From positions 14,090 to 70,004 of the forward strand of contig PBYU01000014.1 in NCBI GenBank assembly GCA_002730035.1: a DNA stretch of 55,915 nucleotides, read 5' to 3'. This stretch comes from Gammaproteobacteria bacterium. Its GTDB lineage: Bacteria > Pseudomonadota > Gammaproteobacteria > Pseudomonadales > Pseudohongiellaceae. Each line of letters begins with the position of its first letter. Position 1 is the first letter of the stretch. The translations under genes were made by a program, and so were the position numbers. Shown piece after piece: positions 9,816 through 17,450 of the stretch. The notes beneath the pieces are model-generated. The model was not told the origin of the DNA and did no database searches. It was given only the letters and a program-made list of their open reading frames with translations.

Positions 9816-9845
9816 TTTATACCAATTGCCAGAAACTAATGTCAA
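9816..9845 (-). promoter_or_regulatory. Strong sigma-70-type promoter for hupB
   Basis: On the minus strand TTGACA (complement of 9840-9845) and TATAAA (complement of 9816-9821) are separated by 18 bases. It lies just past the lon stop codon. Transcription from here would give hupB an untranslated leader of about 200 nucleotides (about 9609-9809). Confidence 0.75.
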
Positions 9846-9861
9846 CACAAAACACGCGGTA

Positions 9862-12291
9862 TTAGTGGGTATTTATGTGCTTTTCATCACTAGCTGGATC
9901 AATATCTCCCTGCTTGCCTCCTTTTTCCTGTTTCGGTTTTTCTTCGCTACTCAAAGAAGTCGGTTGATACTGCAAAGCATGTTCTAACACTTCATCGATC
10001 CAACGCGCTGGAATGATGTCCAGATCCGCCTTGATGTTATCCGGAATTTCGGCTAAGTCTCTTGAGTTGTCGGCAGGAATGATGACAGTTTTAATATTTC
10101 CCCGGTGGGCAGCCAACAGTTTTTCTTTTAATCCACCAATTCTGAGTACTTCGCCCCGCAGTGTTATCTCTCCTGTCATGGCGACGGTTGCTTTTACCGG
10201 TATATTCGTTAGGACAGATACCAATGCGGTACACATACCGACACCGGCACTGGGACCGTCTTTCGGAGTGGCTCCTTCTGGAACATGGATGTGTAAATCA
10301 AACTTCTCATGAAAGTTTGTGTCCAGACCGAGAGACTTGGCACGGCTACGAACTACCGTAAAGGCCGCCTGGATAGATTCCTGCATTACATCACCCAGTG
10401 ATCCAGTCTTTATCGTCTTGCCTTTTCCTTCGACGGCAATAGCCTCTATGGATAACAGTTCACCACCAACCTGTGTCCAGGCTAGTCCGTTTACCTGGCC
10501 GACCCTGTTCTCTTCTTCGGCCTTACCGAAGTCAAATTTGCGAACACCGCAATACTTCTCCAGCATCTCACTGTTTAAGTGAATTTCCTCCTTTTCCTTC
10601 GTCAAGGAATTGTCCTTCACAACTTTACGGCATATCTTGGCGATATCTCGTTCCAGTCCACGCACCCCTGCTTCGCGGGTGTAGTATCGAACCAGGTCAC
10701 GAATTGGCTCTTCATCAAACAGTAACTCATCATCGGTGACACCATTATTCTTCTTCTGTTTGGGAACCAGGAAGCGTTCGGCAATATTCACTTTCTCGTC
10801 TTCGGTATAACCCGGAATTCGAATTACTTCCATTCGGTCTAGCAATGGCTCCGGGATGTTCATGCTGTTCGAAGTGCACACAAACATAACTTCGGACAGA
10901 TCGTAATCAACCTCCAGATAATGGTCATTGAAATTGTGGTTTTGCTCGGGGTCCAATACTTCCAAAAGAGCCGATGCCGGGTCACCTCGAGTGTCCATGC
11001 CCATCTTGTCGATTTCGTCCAGCAGAAACAGAGGATTCTTGACACCAATCTTGGATAATTTCTGCAATAATTTTCCAGGCAAGGATCCGATATAGGTGCG
11101 GCGGTGACCTCTTATCTCAGCCTCATCGCGTACACCCCCTAGCGCCATCCTTACGTACTTTCTATTGGTCGCTCTGGCTATCGATTCGCCCAGGGAAGTC
11201 TTACCAACTCCGGGGGGACCTACCAGGCAGAGAATTGGCCCTTTCAGCTTTTTAACTCGCTTCTGGACGGCCAGGTATTCGAGGATACGTTCCTTGACTT
11301 CCTTGAGTCCGTAGTGATCGTTCTCAAGGATTTCTTCTGCCTTGACCAGATCCAGACGCACTTTGCTGCGCTTCTTCCAGGGTATGTTAACCATCCAGTC
11401 GAGATAAGTTCGAACCACGGATGCTTCCGACGACATTGGTGACATCAGCTTCAGTTTGTTTAACTCAGACAACGCCTTCTCCTTGGCGTCTTTCGGCATA
11501 CCAGCATCATCAATTCGCTGGCGCAATTCCTCGGCTTCATTGGGCACATCTTCCAGTTCGCCCATCTCTTTCTGAATAGCCTTCATCTGCTCGTTCAGAT
11601 AATACTCGCGCTGACTCTTCTCCATTTGTTTCTTAACGCGGCCACGGATGCGTTTCTCAACCTGAAATAGATCGATTTCAGACTCGATTAGCGCCATCAG
11701 GTGTTCAATTCTTGATTGCAACCCAGCCAGCTCCAACAGGTTCTGCTTCTCCAGTAACTGCAACGGCATGTGGGAGGCGATAGTATCTACCAGCCTGCCA
11801 GGCTCATCGATACTCGAAATCGATGTCATCACTTCCGGTGGAATTTTCTTGCTTAGTTGAACGTACTGGTCGAACTGAGAGAGTAATGAGCGAATCAGTA
11901 ATGAAGATTCCTTTTCGGGAATATCCTCAGGCTGCTCAATGGTAGTCTCTGCCTTGAAGTGGTTCTCCTCGAATACCACACTGGCAATCCTGGCCCGGTC
12001 CAAACCTTCAACCAGCACCTTTACGGTACCATCGGGTAAGCGAATCAACTGCAATATCGTCGCAATTGTGCCAATGGCAAATAAGTCGTCTACACCAGGC
12101 TCATCTTCTGAAGCATTTTTCTGCGCCACGAGCAGCACCTGTTTATCGCTGGCCATGGCGATTTCCAGTGCCTTTATCGACTTCGGGCGGCCAACGAATA
12201 ATGGCTGGACGATCTGGGGGTAGACAACTACATCCCGGAGGGGTAGCAGGGGAAACGATGTTGTAGAACTATCTTCAGCAGACATGCTCAT
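9862..12291 (-). CDS. lon: ATP-dependent protease Lon
   Basis: Cytoplasmic AAA+ serine-lysine protease that degrades misfolded and regulatory proteins. The order is: N-terminal substrate-binding LON domain (PLLPLRDVVVYP), coiled region, AAA+ module with Walker A GPPGVGKTS and Walker B LFLLDEID, then the protease domain with catalytic Ser681 in PKDGPSAG and Lys724 in GGLKEK. Total 809 residues. The C-terminal tail, rich in Lys, Glu and Gln, extends past the usual end. The start at ATG 12291 has AGAGAG a few bases upstream; an ATG two codons later is also possible. Order clpP-clpX-lon-hupB is standard, and a heat-shock-like promoter lies in front. Confidence 0.98.
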   Translation of the reverse strand: MSMSAEDSSTTSFPLLPLRDVVVYPQIVQPLFVGRPKSIKALEIAMASDKQVLLVAQKNASEDEPGVDDLFAIGTIATILQLIRLPDGTVKVLVEGLDRARIASVVFEENHFKAETTIEQPEDIPEKESSLLIRSLLSQFDQYVQLSKKIPPEVMTSISSIDEPGRLVDTIASHMPLQLLEKQNLLELAGLQSRIEHLMALIESEIDLFQVEKRIRGRVKKQMEKSQREYYLNEQMKAIQKEMGELEDVPNEAEELRQRIDDAGMPKDAKEKALSELNKLKLMSPMSSEASVVRTYLDWMVNIPWKKRSKVRLDLVKAEEILENDHYGLKEVKERILEYLAVQKRVKKLKGPILCLVGPPGVGKTSLGESIARATNRKYVRMALGGVRDEAEIRGHRRTYIGSLPGKLLQKLSKIGVKNPLFLLDEIDKMGMDTRGDPASALLEVLDPEQNHNFNDHYLEVDYDLSEVMFVCTSNSMNIPEPLLDRMEVIRIPGYTEDEKVNIAERFLVPKQKKNNGVTDDELLFDEEPIRDLVRYYTREAGVRGLERDIAKICRKVVKDNSLTKEKEEIHLNSEMLEKYCGVRKFDFGKAEEENRVGQVNGLAWTQVGGELLSIEAIAVEGKGKTIKTGSLGDVMQESIQAAFTVVRSRAKSLGLDTNFHEKFDLHIHVPEGATPKDGPSAGVGMCTALVSVLTNIPVKATVAMTGEITLRGEVLRIGGLKEKLLAAHRGNIKTVIIPADNSRDLAEIPDNIKADLDIIPARWIDEVLEHALQYQPTSLSSEEKPKQEKGGKQGDIDPASDEKHINTH

Positions 12292-12348
12292 AAATCTCTC
12301 TTGGTAACAGGAGTGCTCGTATCATAGAAGGGCCACACAGTATTATTG

Positions 12349-12377
12349 AAATGGAGCCGAGCCTGCAATAAATCAAG
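12349..12377 (-). promoter_or_regulatory. Putative sigma-32 (heat shock) promoter of lon
   Basis: Minus-strand CTTGATT (complement of 12371-12377) and CTCCATTT (complement of 12349-12356) are separated by 14 bases. This matches the sigma-32 pattern CTTGAAA-N13-17-CCCCATNT with few mismatches. It predicts a start near 12342 and a leader of about 50 nucleotides before lon. Heat-shock control of lon is well established in E. coli; here it is inferred from the motif. Confidence 0.6.
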
Positions 12378-12391
12378 GGTTGATGGCGAGA

Positions 12392-13678
12392 TTATTCGTC
12401 CACTGCCGACTTGCTGGGCTGTCCGGTATTCTCATACATCAAAAGGGGTTCTGATTCACCCTCGATGACTGCGGCATCGATGATCACCTTGCTGACATCT
12501 TCCAAGGAAGGAATCTTGTACATGGTGTCCAGCAGCACTGCCTCCATGATGGAGCGTAGACCACGTGCACCCGTCTTTCTTTCCTGGGCTTTCCTGGCGA
12601 TAGCTTCCAAGGCGTCGTCGCGGAACTGAATCTCCACCCCTTCCATCTCAAACAATTTGGAATACTGTTTGGTGAGTGAATTCTTGGGTTCAAGAATAAT
12701 CCTTACCAGAGCATCCAGATCCAGTTCGTCCAATGTGGCTATCATTGGCAGCCTGCCAACAAATTCGGGAATCAATCCGTATTTCACCAGATCTTCCGGC
12801 TCCACTTCGCGCAGGGTTTCGCCTACCTGTTGATTGTGTTCCTGGCTTCTAACCTCGGCAGTAAAACCGATACCGCTCTTGTCTGAGCGGTCTCGAATTA
12901 TCTTCTCGAGACCGGCAAATGCACCGCCGCAGACAAACAGAATATTTGAAGTATCGACCTGCAAAAATTCCTGTTGTGGGTGTTTTCGCCCACCCTGTGG
13001 AGGTACCGAAGCTACGGTTCCCTCAATCAGCTTCAACAGCGCCTGCTGAACACCCTCGCCTGAAACATCGCGGGTTATCGAGGGATTGTCTGATTTGCGG
13101 GAAATCTTATCGATTTCATCGATGTAGACGATACCGATCTGCGCCTTTTCGACGTCGTAGTCACACTTCTGTAATAATTTCTGGATGATGTTTTCAACGT
13201 CCTCACCGACGTAACCAGCCTCAGTCAATGTCGTCGCATCGGCGATGGTGAAAGGCACATCGAGCAGCCGTGCAAGTGTTTCGGCTAGCAGGGTTTTACC
13301 TGTACCGGTTGGGCCTACCATCAGGATATTGCTCTTGCTGAGCTCTACTTCGGCGTTGGTCTTGTCGTAATTGAGGCGTTTGTAATGGTTGTAGACAGCC
13401 ACTGCAAGAACCTTCTTGGCACTCTCCTGCCCAATGACATACTCATCCAGGGTGTTCTTAATCTCTTCCGGAATTGGCAGCTTGCGGGTCGTGGATTTGG
13501 AGTCTTTTTCCTGAATCTCTTCGCGAATGATATCGTTGCACAGATCGACACATTCATCACAAACGAACACGGACGGCCCCGCAATCAGCTTGCGAACCTC
13601 GTGCTGGCTCTTGCCGCAGAAGGAGCAGTACAGCAACTTGCCGTTATCATCTCCCTTGTTGTAGCGATCGTCAGACAT
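12392..13678 (-). CDS. clpX: ATP-dependent Clp protease ATP-binding subunit ClpX
   Basis: AAA+ unfoldase that feeds substrates to ClpP. The N-terminal zinc-binding domain has Cys18, Cys21, Cys40 and Cys43. The Walker A is GPTGTGKT and the Walker B region VYIDEIDKI; the pore loop GYVGEDV and the ClpP-docking IGF loop (SGIGFTAEV) are intact. With the ATG at 13678 the protein has 428 residues. A TTG at 13693 would add five residues and is less likely. It is preceded by clpP with a 198-base gap containing hairpins and followed by lon. Confidence 0.97.
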   Translation of the reverse strand: MSDDRYNKGDDNGKLLYCSFCGKSQHEVRKLIAGPSVFVCDECVDLCNDIIREEIQEKDSKSTTRKLPIPEEIKNTLDEYVIGQESAKKVLAVAVYNHYKRLNYDKTNAEVELSKSNILMVGPTGTGKTLLAETLARLLDVPFTIADATTLTEAGYVGEDVENIIQKLLQKCDYDVEKAQIGIVYIDEIDKISRKSDNPSITRDVSGEGVQQALLKLIEGTVASVPPQGGRKHPQQEFLQVDTSNILFVCGGAFAGLEKIIRDRSDKSGIGFTAEVRSQEHNQQVGETLREVEPEDLVKYGLIPEFVGRLPMIATLDELDLDALVRIILEPKNSLTKQYSKLFEMEGVEIQFRDDALEAIARKAQERKTGARGLRSIMEAVLLDTMYKIPSLEDVSKVIIDAAVIEGESEPLLMYENTGQPSKSAVDE

Positions 13679-13773
13679 GTTACTAATGGCCAATTCTTAA
13701 AATCTGATTAATAGCTGCATCAGCTGAAAGTAGATGATCCCATCACCTTCATAAAGCAACACCAGCTCATTTT

Positions 13774-13846
13774 GCAGGCATATCGGGTATGCCCTGCTGG
13801 CGGCCTGTGCAATGCCGCACCCATAGCTGCCTAAAATGAAGGCAGC
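13774..13846 (-). repeat. Two hairpins in the clpP-clpX intergenic region
   Basis: One stem pairs GGCATA (13777-13782) with TATGCC (13788-13793), extended by GCA/TGC with one bulged base. A second pairs GCTGCCT (13826-13832) with AGGCAGC (13840-13846). Neither is followed by a clear T-run on the minus strand, so they may attenuate or protect the clpP transcript instead of acting as full terminators. Confidence 0.5.
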
Positions 13847-13876
13847 ATAGGTCGAATGCAAGCCAAACCTAAGGAT

Positions 13877-14521
13877 TTATATCGATTGTACTGGCTCGCT
13901 CTCCTTTTTATCTACTCTTCGCTCAATTACTTTATCTACCAGGCCGTAATCGAGGGCTTCCTCGGCACCCATAAAGTTATCTCGCTCCGTGTCCCGCGCG
14001 ATTATCTCTTCGCTCTGGCCCGTATGAAGTGAAAGTATTAAATTAAGTTGTTTCCGTAACTTAATGATTTCATTAGCTTGTATTTCAATGTCTGATGCCT
14101 GCCCCTGAGCGCCTCCACTAAGTTGATGGATCATCATCCTGGAATGTGGCAGTGCCAGACGTTTACCTTTCGCACCCCCGGCCAATAGCATGGCTCCCAT
14201 GCTGGCGGCCTGCCCGATGCACATGGTGCTGACATCGGACTGTATAAACTGCATCGTGTCATAAATGGACAAACCCGCAGTTACGGATCCCCCTGGAGAG
14301 TTGATATACAGGTGGATATCCTTGTCAGGATTTTCGGACTCGAGAAACAACAGCTGAGCTACAATCAGGTTGGCCATGTGATCTTCCACCGGTCCGGTCA
14401 GAAAAATGAGCCGGTCTTTCAGTAGGCGCGAGTAAATGTCGTAGGAGCGCTCTCCCCGAGCGGTTTGCTCGACGACTATTGGCACCAGCGCGGCGCTGGG
14501 GGAGTTTAATGATTCGGCCAT
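13877..14521 (-). CDS. clpP: ATP-dependent Clp protease proteolytic subunit ClpP
   Basis: Serine peptidase that forms the two-ring chamber used by ClpX. With the start at ATG 14521 the protein has 214 residues, the usual size. The catalytic Ser107 is in GQAASMGA and His132 in MIHQ, with the acidic partner near the GLVD segment. The start is supported by AGGAAA about eight bases upstream; an in-frame ATG at 14566 would add 15 residues with no ribosome site as good. It lies between tig and clpX on the same strand. Confidence 0.97.
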   Translation of the reverse strand: MAESLNSPSAALVPIVVEQTARGERSYDIYSRLLKDRLIFLTGPVEDHMANLIVAQLLFLESENPDKDIHLYINSPGGSVTAGLSIYDTMQFIQSDVSTMCIGQAASMGAMLLAGGAKGKRLALPHSRMMIHQLSGGAQGQASDIEIQANEIIKLRKQLNLILSLHTGQSEEIIARDTERDNFMGAEEALDYGLVDKVIERRVDKKESEPVQSI

Positions 14522-14613
14522 AGTGAGTTTCCTGTTAGCAGCATTCTGTGGAATGCGTTGCTGCAATGATTGTAGTCTGCAAACTAGCTGTGTTTCTTGA
14601 GCAAGCGGATTCT

Positions 14614-15951
14614 TCAGTCTTCCTCAACATCATCAGGCTCGTTGTCGGCTCTCGATTCGGGCTTTATTATCTCCTGATAGGAAACGGGTTTATCGCTAAC
14701 CTGAGCTGCTTCGATAATGTAATCAAAAATCTGATCTTCGATGACTGTCGATTCGATGCTGGCCAGCTCGTCTTTATTGCTGTAGTACCAGTTAATGACA
14801 TCATCTGGAGATTCGTAGGTTGACGCCAATTCTTCGATGGACTCACGCACTTTAGCGGGATCAGCCTGCAGGTTTTGCTGCTGGACGACCTCCCCTAATA
14901 CCAGTCCAAGGACTACGCGTCGCTTGGCCTGTTCCTGGAACAATTCGTCAGGAAGCATGGAGGGGTCCACATTCTGTGCCCCGCCCATCTGCTGCATCGC
15001 TTGCTGTTTGAGTTGCTGCAGTTCAGCTGCGATCAACGCATCCGGCACAGTGATTTCCACCACTGAATCCAGGGCATCCATGACCCTATTCTTGAGTTTA
15101 TTTCGGCTGGCAGTGTTCATCTCACGAGTCATGTTGTTAGTGATTTCTTCGCGAAATGCTTCCTCACCTCCTTCCTCTATTCCGAAGCTCTTAAAAAACT
15201 CTGCGTCGACTTCAGGCAGTACCTGCTCGCTGACGGAGTTCAGGGTTATGTCGAATTCAACGGCTTGCCCCGCCAATTCATCATTGTGGTATTGCTTCGG
15301 GAATTCAAGCGGCAGGGTAAATGTATCACCAGCCTGTTTTCCTACAATGCCTTCCTCGAAGCCGGGAATCATACGCTCTGAACCGAGCACAAGGTTGCTA
15401 CCGTCGGCTTTGCCCCCGTCGAATTCTTCACCGCCTTTCTTTCCTACATAATCGATGTTCACCGTGTCCTGATCGGCCGCCTCACGCTCGACCTCGCTCC
15501 AGGTTTGTCGCTGCTGGCGCAATGTTTCAATCATTTCATCAACATCCCCAGCACCGATTTCTGCGGTCAACCGCTCAAGCTCAATGCTGGCAAAGTCAGG
15601 TATCGCGATCTCCGGGTAGACTTCAAATACGGCGGTGAATTCGAGATCTTCTCCTTCCTCCAGCTTGGTAGCCTCTATGCGTGGTTGACCGGCGGGCTTA
15701 AGACTCTCCTGATTGAGAGCTTCGTAATAGCTCTGATTCATCAGCTCGCCTACAACTTCCTGGCGCACGCCGGAACCGAATTTGCTCTTGATTACCTTGA
15801 ATGGCACCTTACCTTTCCTGAAGCCTTTCAGCTGAACTGTCTTTGCAGCCTCCTGCAGACGTGCGTTGACCGCCGTATCGACCCGCTCGCCTGGCACGGC
15901 GATAGTCATCTTTATCTCCAGTCCCTCGGTAGTTTCAACAGAAACTTGCAT
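14614..15951 (-). CDS. tig: Trigger factor (ribosome-associated chaperone)
   Basis: First chaperone to meet nascent chains at the ribosomal exit tunnel. The N-terminal ribosome-binding domain has the GFRKGKVPF signature loop. A FKBP-type prolyl isomerase domain spans about residues 155-245 ([17 protein letters not shown] to LPLEFP), followed by the long helical C-terminal arms. The acidic C-terminus and total of 445 residues fit the family. A GAGGTG ribosome site precedes the ATG. It heads the tig-clpP-clpX-lon series. Confidence 0.97.
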   Translation of the reverse strand: MQVSVETTEGLEIKMTIAVPGERVDTAVNARLQEAAKTVQLKGFRKGKVPFKVIKSKFGSGVRQEVVGELMNQSYYEALNQESLKPAGQPRIEATKLEEGEDLEFTAVFEVYPEIAIPDFASIELERLTAEIGAGDVDEMIETLRQQRQTWSEVEREAADQDTVNIDYVGKKGGEEFDGGKADGSNLVLGSERMIPGFEEGIVGKQAGDTFTLPLEFPKQYHNDELAGQAVEFDITLNSVSEQVLPEVDAEFFKSFGIEEGGEEAFREEITNNMTREMNTASRNKLKNRVMDALDSVVEITVPDALIAAELQQLKQQAMQQMGGAQNVDPSMLPDELFQEQAKRRVVLGLVLGEVVQQQNLQADPAKVRESIEELASTYESPDDVINWYYSNKDELASIESTVIEDQIFDYIIEAAQVSDKPVSYQEIIKPESRADNEPDDVEED

Positions 15952-16292
15952 GTGGCACCTCTTTATTCACGGGCCTTCATTCATAGGTTTCAGTCCCATA
16001 ATTTCCCAATTTAGTGTATTGCTGTGTAGTGAAAGAGCAACGATTCGCGGTGGATGGGTATAATGCCGGGTTGTCGGTAGTGGGTATTAAAATATTCAAC
16101 ATTTACCGACCGGTCCAGCCTGGTCGCGAAGTGCGCGATTTTCCCATATAGAAATTGCAACTTCAATCACCGGGTAAGGAGTAACATCTGCTCGAGAGGC
16201 AGTGCACGCAAATCAGGGAAGACTATTGGTATGATGGAAATCGCTTGAGTTTATGCAATATGAACAGAGCCGGGAGCTGGTAAGCACCAATC
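15952..16292. promoter_or_regulatory. Divergent control region between tig and mobA
   Basis: A 341-base gene-free stretch. For tig, minus-strand TTGCTC (complement of 16035-16040) and TACACT (complement of 16013-16018) with a 16-base spacer form a plausible promoter. On the plus strand a perfect TATAAT occurs at 16059-16064 with a weak -35. A seven-pair inverted repeat, GTCGGTA (16073-16079) with TACCGAC (16104-16110), follows. No tRNA and no recognisable riboswitch was found. Confidence 0.45.
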
Positions 16293-16913
16293 ATGATTGA
16301 GAAGCATCAGATAGTCGGTGTTGTCCTGGCGGGCGGGAAAGCCTCCAGGATGAACTTCAAGGATAAGGCCTTGTTGAGTCTCGGAGAAATCCCGCTGATC
16401 GAACATGTAATAGCCAATGCCGGTTCCCAGGTCGGTAGCCTGGTGATTAGCGTCAATCGTAATCCAGAAAAATTTCGGTACCTGGGCTTGCCGCTGATAG
16501 CTGATTTTGACCAGGCTTATGCCGGACCACTGGTCGGTATCTGCAGTGCTCTTAAATGGATGATCGCCCGGGGTGCAGAGCCAGGCTCGAGTTATCTGGC
16601 ATGTTTCCCGGCTGACGTGCCCTGGTTCCCGGAAAACCTGGTGCAATCTTTGTGTCATGCCATCGAGCCCGCCAACGTCAAGGTTGCCTGGACTAAATGC
16701 AACGAGCAGGTTCAACCACTGTTCTCAGTGTGGGCGTTGGATTGTCTGGAAATGATCGAAGACGAAATCCGCCAAGGCTTTTATGGGCCCAAATTGATAA
16801 TGCCAAAATTTGACAACGTGCTGGTTTCCTTCGATCAATCTGAAGCGGGTTATTTTCTGAATATTAACACCCGGGAAAATCTGCTGCTTGCTCAAAAATT
16901 AATCGAAAAGTAG
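16293..16913 (+). CDS. mobA: Molybdenum cofactor guanylyltransferase
   Basis: Attaches GMP to molybdopterin to form the bis-MGD cofactor of DMSO-reductase-type enzymes, in the cytoplasm. The nucleotidyltransferase P-loop-like motif LAGGKASRM-NFKDKALL covers residues 12-27. Later family features include ISVNRNPE, the DFDQAYAGPLVGI segment with the metal-binding Asp, and CFPADVPWFP. At 206 residues it is a normal MobA length. No other molybdenum gene is in the window. It is divergent from tig and is followed by a long non-coding region. Confidence 0.93.
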   Translation: MIEKHQIVGVVLAGGKASRMNFKDKALLSLGEIPLIEHVIANAGSQVGSLVISVNRNPEKFRYLGLPLIADFDQAYAGPLVGICSALKWMIARGAEPGSSYLACFPADVPWFPENLVQSLCHAIEPANVKVAWTKCNEQVQPLFSVWALDCLEMIEDEIRQGFYGPKLIMPKFDNVLVSFDQSEAGYFLNINTRENLLLAQKLIEK

Positions 16914-16939
16914 ATTTTTTTTCAATTTTTCAAGCAAGC
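16886..16939. repeat. Imperfect inverted repeat over the mobA stop codon
   Basis: GCTTGCT-C-AAAAATT (16886-16900) pairs with AATTTTT-CA-AGCAAGC (16924-16939) apart from a one-base bulge. The 23-base loop contains the mobA stop and a run of eight Ts. It may fold the mobA 3' end, but no T-run follows the stem on the plus strand. Confidence 0.55.
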
Positions 16940-16953
16940 AGGGATTATTCCGG

Positions 16954-16969
16954 TGGCATACTATTTGCG
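16954..16969 (+). promoter_or_regulatory. Putative sigma-54 (RpoN) promoter
   Basis: TGGCATA-CTAT-TTGCG at 16954-16969 matches the -24/-12 consensus TGGCAYR-N4-TTGCW except the last base. GG and GC are separated by the required 10 bases. It lies in non-coding DNA after mobA and points to the structured region and the HD-GYP gene. The expected transcription start is near 16980. No enhancer-binding-protein gene is in the window. Confidence 0.55.
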
Positions 16970-16979
16970 CTCTTTAAAA

Positions 16980-17280
16980 ATTCTAAGCGAGAGATTAAGG
17001 TGCGCTTACTCGTTAGCTTAAGGTTACTTGCTGATCGCAACATCAGAGCTAGTTTTTTAACTGGCTGTAACCTTAAGCTAGCGGAGACCAATTCCGCTTA
17101 AAGCAGGATTTTGAAGGCAGCAGCACCCAAGCCTGAAAATCACCAACACGAACAACCCCATTCGGTAACTCACAAGCGTAGTGAACGAGTATTCACCGGG
17201 CCGGAGCTCTGGTACTTCAGAACCCGGTAAGATAAGCCGATTGGATCGTTCAGAAGCGGAATCCAATCTCGATTATTTTA
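16980..17280 (+). ncRNA. Candidate structured RNA or long leader downstream of the sigma-54-like promoter
   Basis: No convincing ORF lies here, but several stems do. They are: TAAGCG/CGCTTA (16984-16989 with 17003-17008); a 17-pair stem 17011-17027 with 17067-17083 (one G-U), enclosing CTGAT/ATCAG (17031-17035 with 17042-17046) and an eight-pair stem with UUUU loop (17047-17054 with 17059-17066), that is a three-way junction; ACCGGG/CCCGGT (17195-17200 with 17223-17228); and GATTGGAT/ATCCAATC (17239-17246 with 17261-17268) followed by a U-rich GATTATTTTA. I do not recognise a known family. It could be a small RNA, a leader of the HD-GYP gene, or a small palindromic repeat element. Confidence 0.4.
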
Positions 17281-17450
17281 TGAATCAGCTTAAAGAAAAA
17301 CTGCTTCGAACCGGATAACCTTCAAAGATCTGCTTATAAATCTCACAATTCAACATGATTAGCGCCCTGCTCCGGCACAATTAGAGCTATCGCTAATCGA
17401 TACGCCCTGCGTTAAACTCGGTCTGGCTAGTTCTTTCGACACTTATCGGT

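Noticed and set aside
15952..16292. Molybdenum cofactor riboswitch before mobA
   Set aside because: I could not find the conserved multi-stem Moco RNA pattern; only one seven-pair stem is visible.
17011..17083. Integron attC site
   Set aside because: The palindromic layout is similar, but the RYYYAAC/GTTRRRY core ends are not present and no integron integrase or cassette ORF is near.
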